Origin: Prochlorococcus sp. AG-436-C14
GTDB lineage: Bacteria > Cyanobacteriota > Cyanobacteriia > PCC-6307 > Cyanobiaceae
Assembly: GCA_003209755.1 (NCBI GenBank)
Contig: QCPD01000006.1
Coordinates: 37,748 to 101,747, forward strand
Reading direction: 5' to 3'
Length of the DNA stretch: 64,000 bases
This document shows, piece by piece, positions 59,876 through 64,000 of the stretch. The position numbers and the translations under genes are program-made. The notes beneath the pieces were generated by a model that saw only the letters and a list, made by a program, of their open reading frames with translations, did no database searches and was not told the origin of the DNA. How positions within the stretch are numbered: the first letter of the stretch is position 1; each line of letters opens with the position of its first letter.

Positions 59876-60601
59876 ATGCAAGCTTTTGCATCCAACAATT
59901 TAACCGTAGAAAAAGAAGAGTTAGTTTCTGACTCTCTTCCAGATTTCACTTCTGAATCTTACAAAGATGCCTATAGCAGAATCAATGCAGTAGTAATCGA
60001 AGGCGAGCAAGAAGCCTATTCAAATTTTCTTGATCTCGCTAAATTGATTCCTGAGCATGCTGATGAGCTTGTAAGGCTTGGAAAGATGGAGAAAAAGCAC
60101 ATGAATGGTTTTTGTGCTTGCGGAAGAAATCTTGCCGTAAAACCTGATATGCCTTTTGCAAAAACCTTTTTCTCGAAACTCCATAATAATTTTATAGAGG
60201 CTTTTAATTCTGGGAATACCACTACTTGTCTTCTAATTCAATGCATTTTGATTGAATCTTTTGCAATATCTGCTTATCACGTTTACATTCGTGTCGCTGA
60301 TCCTTTTGCTAAAAGAATTACAGAAGGTGTTGTTCAAGATGAATATTTACATTTGAATTACGGTCAAGAATGGCTTAAGGCCAATCTTGAGTCAGTCAAG
60401 AAAGATCTTATGAAGGCTAATAAAGAAAATTTGCCTTTAATAAAATCAATGCTTGATGAAGTTTCAAATGACGCGGAAGTACTCCATATGGATAAGGAAG
60501 AGTTAATGGAAGAATTTATGATTGCTTATCAAGATTCCCTTTTGGAAATAGGTCTTGATAATAGAGAAATCGCAAGAATGGCACTTGCTGCAGTCATTTA
60601 G
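59876..60601 (+). CDS. ado: Aldehyde deformylating oxygenase (Ado)
   Basis: 241 aa ferritin-like di-iron enzyme. The carboxylate/His ligands are visible in VIEGEQEAYSNFLDLA, EKKHMNGFCACGRNL, ILIESFAISAYHVYI and VVQDEYLHLNYGQEW. It turns fatty aldehydes into n-alkanes and formate in the cyanobacterial hydrocarbon pathway. An ATG start at 59876 precedes QAFASNNL. A strong terminator follows, then aar. Confidence 0.97.
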   Translation: MQAFASNNLTVEKEELVSDSLPDFTSESYKDAYSRINAVVIEGEQEAYSNFLDLAKLIPEHADELVRLGKMEKKHMNGFCACGRNLAVKPDMPFAKTFFSKLHNNFIEAFNSGNTTTCLLIQCILIESFAISAYHVYIRVADPFAKRITEGVVQDEYLHLNYGQEWLKANLESVKKDLMKANKENLPLIKSMLDEVSNDAEVLHMDKEELMEEFMIAYQDSLLEIGLDNREIARMALAAVI

Positions 60602-60632
60602 AGATTTTAAATTTACATTTTTCTATGTTCAT

Positions 60633-60676
60633 GGATTCCTCAAGAACTTAAAGTTCTTGAGGAATTCTTTTTTTTG
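60633..60676 (+). terminator. Intrinsic terminator between ado and aar
   Basis: A perfect 15-bp inverted repeat, ATTCCTCAAGAACTT at 60635-60649 and its complement at 60651-60665, is separated by one base (the loop uses a few paired bases) and followed by an 8-nt T-run at 60668-60675. This is the strongest hairpin in the window. It should stop or reduce read-through from ado to aar, so the two would be mostly separate transcripts. Confidence 0.9.
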
Positions 60677-60746
60677 TGACCTTGGTGGTCTAACCTTCAA
60701 ACTTGGATAAATATTTAGTTTCAACTTTGATCTTTCTTGGTGCAAA

Positions 60747-61787
60747 ATGTTTGGGCTAATTGGACATTCAACAAGTTTTGCAGATGCCAAGCGAAAGGCA
60801 TTGGGCTTGGGGTATGACCATATTGCAGAAGGCGATTTAGACGTATGGTGTACTGCCCCTCCTCAGTTGGTAGAGCATGTAAAGGTTGTAAGTGCGATCG
60901 GAAAGACTATTGAGGGAGCTTATATAGACTCATGCTTTGTTCCTGAGATGCTAAGTCGTTTCAAAACTGCAAGAAGAAAAGTTTTGAATGCAATGGAGTT
61001 AGCTCAAAAAAAAGGGATCAACATCACCGCTCTAGGTGGTTTTACGTCAATAATTTTTGAAAATTTTAATTTGCTTCAAAATCAACAAGTTAGAAATACT
61101 ACTCTTGATTGGAAAAGATTTACAACTGGTAATACTCATACAGCTTGGGTGATTTGTAGACAGCTAGAGCAAAATGCGCCTCGAATAGGAATTGATTTGA
61201 CCAAATCAAAAGTAGCTGTTGTTGGGGCTACTGGTGACATTGGCAGCGCTGTTTGTAGGTGGCTAAGTAATCGAACAGGTGTTTCTGAACTTCTATTAGT
61301 AGCTAGACAGCAAAAGCCTTTAGTTGAGCTTCAATCTCAACTTGGAGGAGGAAGAATTCTTAGCCTTGATGAGGCTTTACCTGAAGCAGATATTGTCATT
61401 TGGGTTGCAAGCATGCCCAAAACCTTAGAAATTGATCCTTCTAAAATTAAAAGGCCCTGCTTAATGATTGATGGTGGATATCCTAAAAATTTAGGTGAGA
61501 AGTTTTCAGGGTCTGGTATTCATGTCTTAAAAGGCGGAATAGTTCAATTTTTCAAAGACATTGGATGGAGCATGATGGAATTGGCTGAGATGGAAAATCC
61601 TAAAAGAGAAATGTTTGCATGTTTTGCTGAGGCAATGCTTCTTGAATTCGAGAATTGTCATACCAATTTCAGTTGGGGGAGGAATAATATTACGTTGGAA
61701 AAGATGGACTTTATAGGCAAGGCTTCTGAAAGGCACGGGTTTTCTGCTGTTGGTTTGAAATCAAATATTCAGACATTATCTGTCTGA
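60747..61787 (+). CDS. aar: Long-chain acyl-ACP reductase (Aar)
   Basis: 346 aa, standard length. It begins [22 protein letters not shown], has the family [13 protein letters not shown] stretch and the dinucleotide loop [18 protein letters not shown] near residues 155-172, and keeps the acyl-thioester Cys region (near IDGGYPKNL and the upstream CFVPEM). It reduces acyl-ACP to fatty aldehyde, the substrate of Ado. It is followed by accA at 21 bp, so it likely shares a transcript with fatty-acid synthesis genes. Confidence 0.97.
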   Translation: MFGLIGHSTSFADAKRKALGLGYDHIAEGDLDVWCTAPPQLVEHVKVVSAIGKTIEGAYIDSCFVPEMLSRFKTARRKVLNAMELAQKKGINITALGGFTSIIFENFNLLQNQQVRNTTLDWKRFTTGNTHTAWVICRQLEQNAPRIGIDLTKSKVAVVGATGDIGSAVCRWLSNRTGVSELLLVARQQKPLVELQSQLGGGRILSLDEALPEADIVIWVASMPKTLEIDPSKIKRPCLMIDGGYPKNLGEKFSGSGIHVLKGGIVQFFKDIGWSMMELAEMENPKREMFACFAEAMLLEFENCHTNFSWGRNNITLEKMDFIGKASERHGFSAVGLKSNIQTLSV

Positions 61788-61807
61788 CCATTTGGTTACT
61801 TTTTTTT

Positions 61808-62797
61808 ATGGCTAGACGTTTTCTCCTCGATTTTGAAAAACCTCTTGTTGAATTAGAGAATCAGATTGATCAAATCAGAGAATTAGCAAGAGATTCAGAG
61901 GTTGATGTAAGTCAGCAACTTCTGCAATTAGAGACACTTGCAGCAAGAAGGCGAGAAGAAATATTTAATGCACTTACACCTGCTCAAAAGATTCAAGTAG
62001 CTAGACACCCTCAAAGACCTAGCACACTTGATTATATTCAGATGTTCTGTGATGACTGGGTCGAATTGCATGGAGACAGGAACGGAACTGATGATCAAGC
62101 TCTCATAGGAGGGTTAGCTCGAATAGGAGAAAAATCTGTTCTTCTAATTGGACAACAAAAAGGTAGAGATACAAAAGAGAATGTTGCAAGAAACTTTGGC
62201 ATGGCAAAGCCAGGAGGGTACAGAAAGGCTTTGAGGTTAATGGATCATGCTGATCGATTTAGTTTGCCAATAATTTCTTTTATAGATACTCCTGGAGCTT
62301 ATGCAGGACTCATAGCAGAAGAGCAAGGTCAGGGAGAAGCAATCGCGGTGAATTTACGTGAAATGTTTAGGCTGAAAGTCCCCATAATTGCAACTGTAAT
62401 TGGAGAAGGGGGCTCTGGTGGTGCTTTAGGGATAGGTGTCGCAGACAGGCTGCTCATGTTTGAACATAGTGTCTATACAGTTGCAAGCCCCGAAGCGTGT
62501 GCTTCGATTTTATGGAGGGATGCTGGGAAGGCTCCGGAAGCAGCATCAGCATTAAAAATTACTGGACCTGATCTTATGAAGCTAGGAATTGTTGATGAGG
62601 TTCTAAAAGAGCCTTCAGGGGGGAATAATTGGGCCCCACTTCAGGCTGGAGATACTTTAAAAAATGCCCTTGAGAAGCATTTGTCCGAATTGTTGGCTTT
62701 ATCGTCTGATGAATTGAGAAACAATAGATATTCCAAATTTAGAAAAATGGGAAAATATTTGGAATCTCAATCTATCGAAACTGAAATTTCAGTTTAA
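61808..62797 (+). CDS. accA: Acetyl-CoA carboxylase carboxyltransferase, alpha subunit
   Basis: 329 aa. A coiled N-terminal helix is followed by the crotonase-like core with [49 protein letters not shown] and [21 protein letters not shown], which bind carboxybiotin and acetyl-CoA. With AccD it makes malonyl-CoA for fatty acids. Its place after aar and ado links fatty-acid supply to hydrocarbon synthesis. Confidence 0.97.
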   Translation: MARRFLLDFEKPLVELENQIDQIRELARDSEVDVSQQLLQLETLAARRREEIFNALTPAQKIQVARHPQRPSTLDYIQMFCDDWVELHGDRNGTDDQALIGGLARIGEKSVLLIGQQKGRDTKENVARNFGMAKPGGYRKALRLMDHADRFSLPIISFIDTPGAYAGLIAEEQGQGEAIAVNLREMFRLKVPIIATVIGEGGSGGALGIGVADRLLMFEHSVYTVASPEACASILWRDAGKAPEAASALKITGPDLMKLGIVDEVLKEPSGGNNWAPLQAGDTLKNALEKHLSELLALSSDELRNNRYSKFRKMGKYLESQSIETEISV

Positions 62798-62808
62798 AGT
62801 TTTAATGT

Positions 62809-63531
62809 TTGCTTCTAACTTTCTTGTCAACAGTATTAATTACGGGCGCTTCTAGAGGAATTGGGAGAGCAACTGCTAAAGCTTTTGCTAATTCTGGATG
62901 GGATTTACTGCTTCTAGCCAGGTCTGAAGATGATTTAAAAAGACTTGTTGAAGAAATAGATAATAAAAAAGTTAAGGTCTTCTATAAATCTATAGATCTT
63001 AGCAATCCCAAAAATATATCTAAGGGAATAGTTGAATTAATGAATAATGGTTTGATTCCATCTGTTCTAATAAATAATGCTGGAGTTGCTTGGACTGGAA
63101 ATCTTCTATCCATGCCACTTGAAAAGTGGGAATGGATCATGCAAATGAATCTAACCAGTATCTTTCAGGTTTGCTCTGAGGTGGTTCCTTTAATGAGAAA
63201 AAAAGGAGGACTAGTTATCAACGTTAGTAGTCACGCTTCTCGTAATGTTTTTCCACAATGGGGTGCCTATTGTGTTTCCAAAGCAGCTTTAGCAAGTTTT
63301 ACCAAATGCTTAGCAGAAGAAGAACGTAAGAATTTCATACGAGCATGCACACTTACCCTTGGATCAGTAAATTCATCTCTTTGGGATTCTGATACCGTTG
63401 GGATGCAATTTGATAGAGATTCGATGCTTTCAGTTGATCAAGTTGCATTTGAACTTTTACATCTTTCTAGTCAACCAATTAATCAAATTATTGAGGATGT
63501 AACTCTGATGCCTTCATCAGGAGCATTTTAA
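62809..63531 (+). CDS. Short-chain dehydrogenase (FabG-like SDR)
   Basis: 240 aa, TTG start at 62809 or at 62824 (STVLITGASRGIGRA, the more usual N-terminus). It has the cofactor loop TGASRGIG, the NNAGVAWTG motif, VINVSSHASRN with the active Ser, and the catalytic YCVSK. Substrate is not known; a 3-ketoacyl-ACP or related reductase is possible because it follows accA by 12 bp. An ATG at 62805 is in another frame and is not used. Confidence 0.87.
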   Translation: MLLTFLSTVLITGASRGIGRATAKAFANSGWDLLLLARSEDDLKRLVEEIDNKKVKVFYKSIDLSNPKNISKGIVELMNNGLIPSVLINNAGVAWTGNLLSMPLEKWEWIMQMNLTSIFQVCSEVVPLMRKKGGLVINVSSHASRNVFPQWGAYCVSKAALASFTKCLAEEERKNFIRACTLTLGSVNSSLWDSDTVGMQFDRDSMLSVDQVAFELLHLSSQPINQIIEDVTLMPSSGAF

Positions 63532-63562
63532 TATTAGAGAAAGTATTAGTTAATCTCCTTGA

Positions 63563-64000
63563 TTAATTTTGTTCTCTAATTTCGCGAACAAGAGATTTAA
63601 CTTTCATAATATCTTTAATGCCTGGAGATATTTCTAGTTGACTAGATGCATCAATACCATCAGGTCTAAGTTTAGAAAAAATTTCAGGAATTATTTCAGC
63701 AGATATTCCACCAGCTAAGATCCAAGGAGCTTTAAAAGTTTTATTAATTAGTAGTTCTATTGGGACTCTATTCCCAGTTCCTCCAAGTGACTTATCATCC
63801 CAGGCATCTAAGAGAATAGCATCAACATTGTTCTCGTATTGACTTATATTTTCCAAATCATTAATAGATTTTAACCTGAAGGCTTTCCATAATTTAATTG
63901 CTGGAATCTCCTTCTTTAATTCACGACAATAATCAACTGATTCATCACCATGTAATTGGATTACTGATGGTGGGGTTGATCTTTTATTTATACATTGGAC
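63563..64000 (-). CDS. trpF: Phosphoribosylanthranilate isomerase (TrpF), 5' end outside window
   Basis: The minus-strand frame is open from the window edge to the stop at 63563, so about 145 C-terminal residues are seen. The stretch SVIQLHGDESVDYCREL, the catalytic-region LLDAWDDKSLGGTGNRVP and the phosphate-binding LAGGISAEII and DGIDASSQLE match TrpF. It isomerises phosphoribosylanthranilate in tryptophan synthesis. The start lies past position 64000. Confidence 0.93.
   Translation of the reverse strand, partial: VQCINKRSTPPSVIQLHGDESVDYCRELKKEIPAIKLWKAFRLKSINDLENISQYENNVDAILLDAWDDKSLGGTGNRVPIELLINKTFKAPWILAGGISAEIIPEIFSKLRPDGIDASSQLEISPGIKDIMKVKSLVREIREQN

Noticed and set aside
62805..62830. 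Possible frameshift at the start of the last SDR gene
   Set aside because: An ATG at 62805 is in another frame, but TTG starts at 62809 or 62824 give the normal SDR N-terminus without a shift.

Overview
The window is AT-rich chromosomal DNA from a marine picocyanobacterium, most likely Prochlorococcus of a low-light, NATL-like type. That assignment is inferred from psaF, a high-light-inducible protein, Psb27, the Aar/Ado hydrocarbon pair, a ferrochelatase with a chlorophyll-binding-type tail, very short gene spacing, frequent TTG starts and overall low GC. I find about 70 protein genes, two tRNA genes (Asp-GTC, Trp-CCA), two full-length decayed genes, two clear intrinsic terminators and one hexamer microsatellite. 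There is no CRISPR array, insertion sequence, prophage or rRNA.

Layout. 1-6.3 kb: psaF (partial), tsaD, hli, a DUF1643 protein, a CPA1 antiporter, gltX, tRNA-Asp, a 62-aa protein, tRNA-Trp, rplS. 6.6-17.6 kb: map, an SDR, a DRTGG-domain protein, a DprA-like protein, a YajQ protein, an SPFH protein, hemL, xth, small unknowns, larC, a UPF0104-type membrane protein. 17.6-21.1 kb (minus strand): UPF0047 protein, pterin carbinolamine dehydratase, His-rich COG0523 GTPase, Fe(III) ABC permease. 21.3-31.4 kb: M32 peptidase, ppa, hemC, principal sigma factor, priA, then DUF2854-argB-TPR/DUF3153. 31.4-39.7 kb: ssb, cobK, cutA, adenosine kinase, purA, psb27, proS, a wHTH-like protein, a second ppa and an ArsC/Spx protein. 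39.8-47.9 kb: lepB, a decayed dihydroorotase, a two-domain histidine phosphatase, a CPBP protease, an FtsL-like protein, ftsI, tal. 47.9-55.9 kb: FAD oxidoreductase-frr, pyrH, cobO, a tyrosine recombinase, hemH, ilvB, a small secreted protein. 56-64 kb: a decayed PgeF/laccase-type gene, a Tab2 protein, ribosomal protein S1, a creatininase-family protein, ado, aar, accA, an SDR and trpF (partial).

Function. Most genes are housekeeping: translation (gltX, proS, rplS, S1, frr, map, tsaD), tetrapyrrole synthesis (hemL, hemC, hemH, cobK, cobO), nucleotides (purA, pyrH), amino acids (argB, ilvB, trpF) and cell envelope (ftsI, lepB). The ado-aar-accA cluster joins alkane production to fatty-acid synthesis. 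The strongest unusual signals are the two pseudogenes (dihydroorotase at 40.5-41.7 kb, PgeF-type at 56-56.6 kb), a second pyrophosphatase lacking a catalytic Asp, an apparent AUC/AUU start on the creatininase gene, a His-rich metallochaperone encoded by a microsatellite, and a TPR-DUF3153 fusion with an internal lipobox. I did not find a clearly new multi-gene system.
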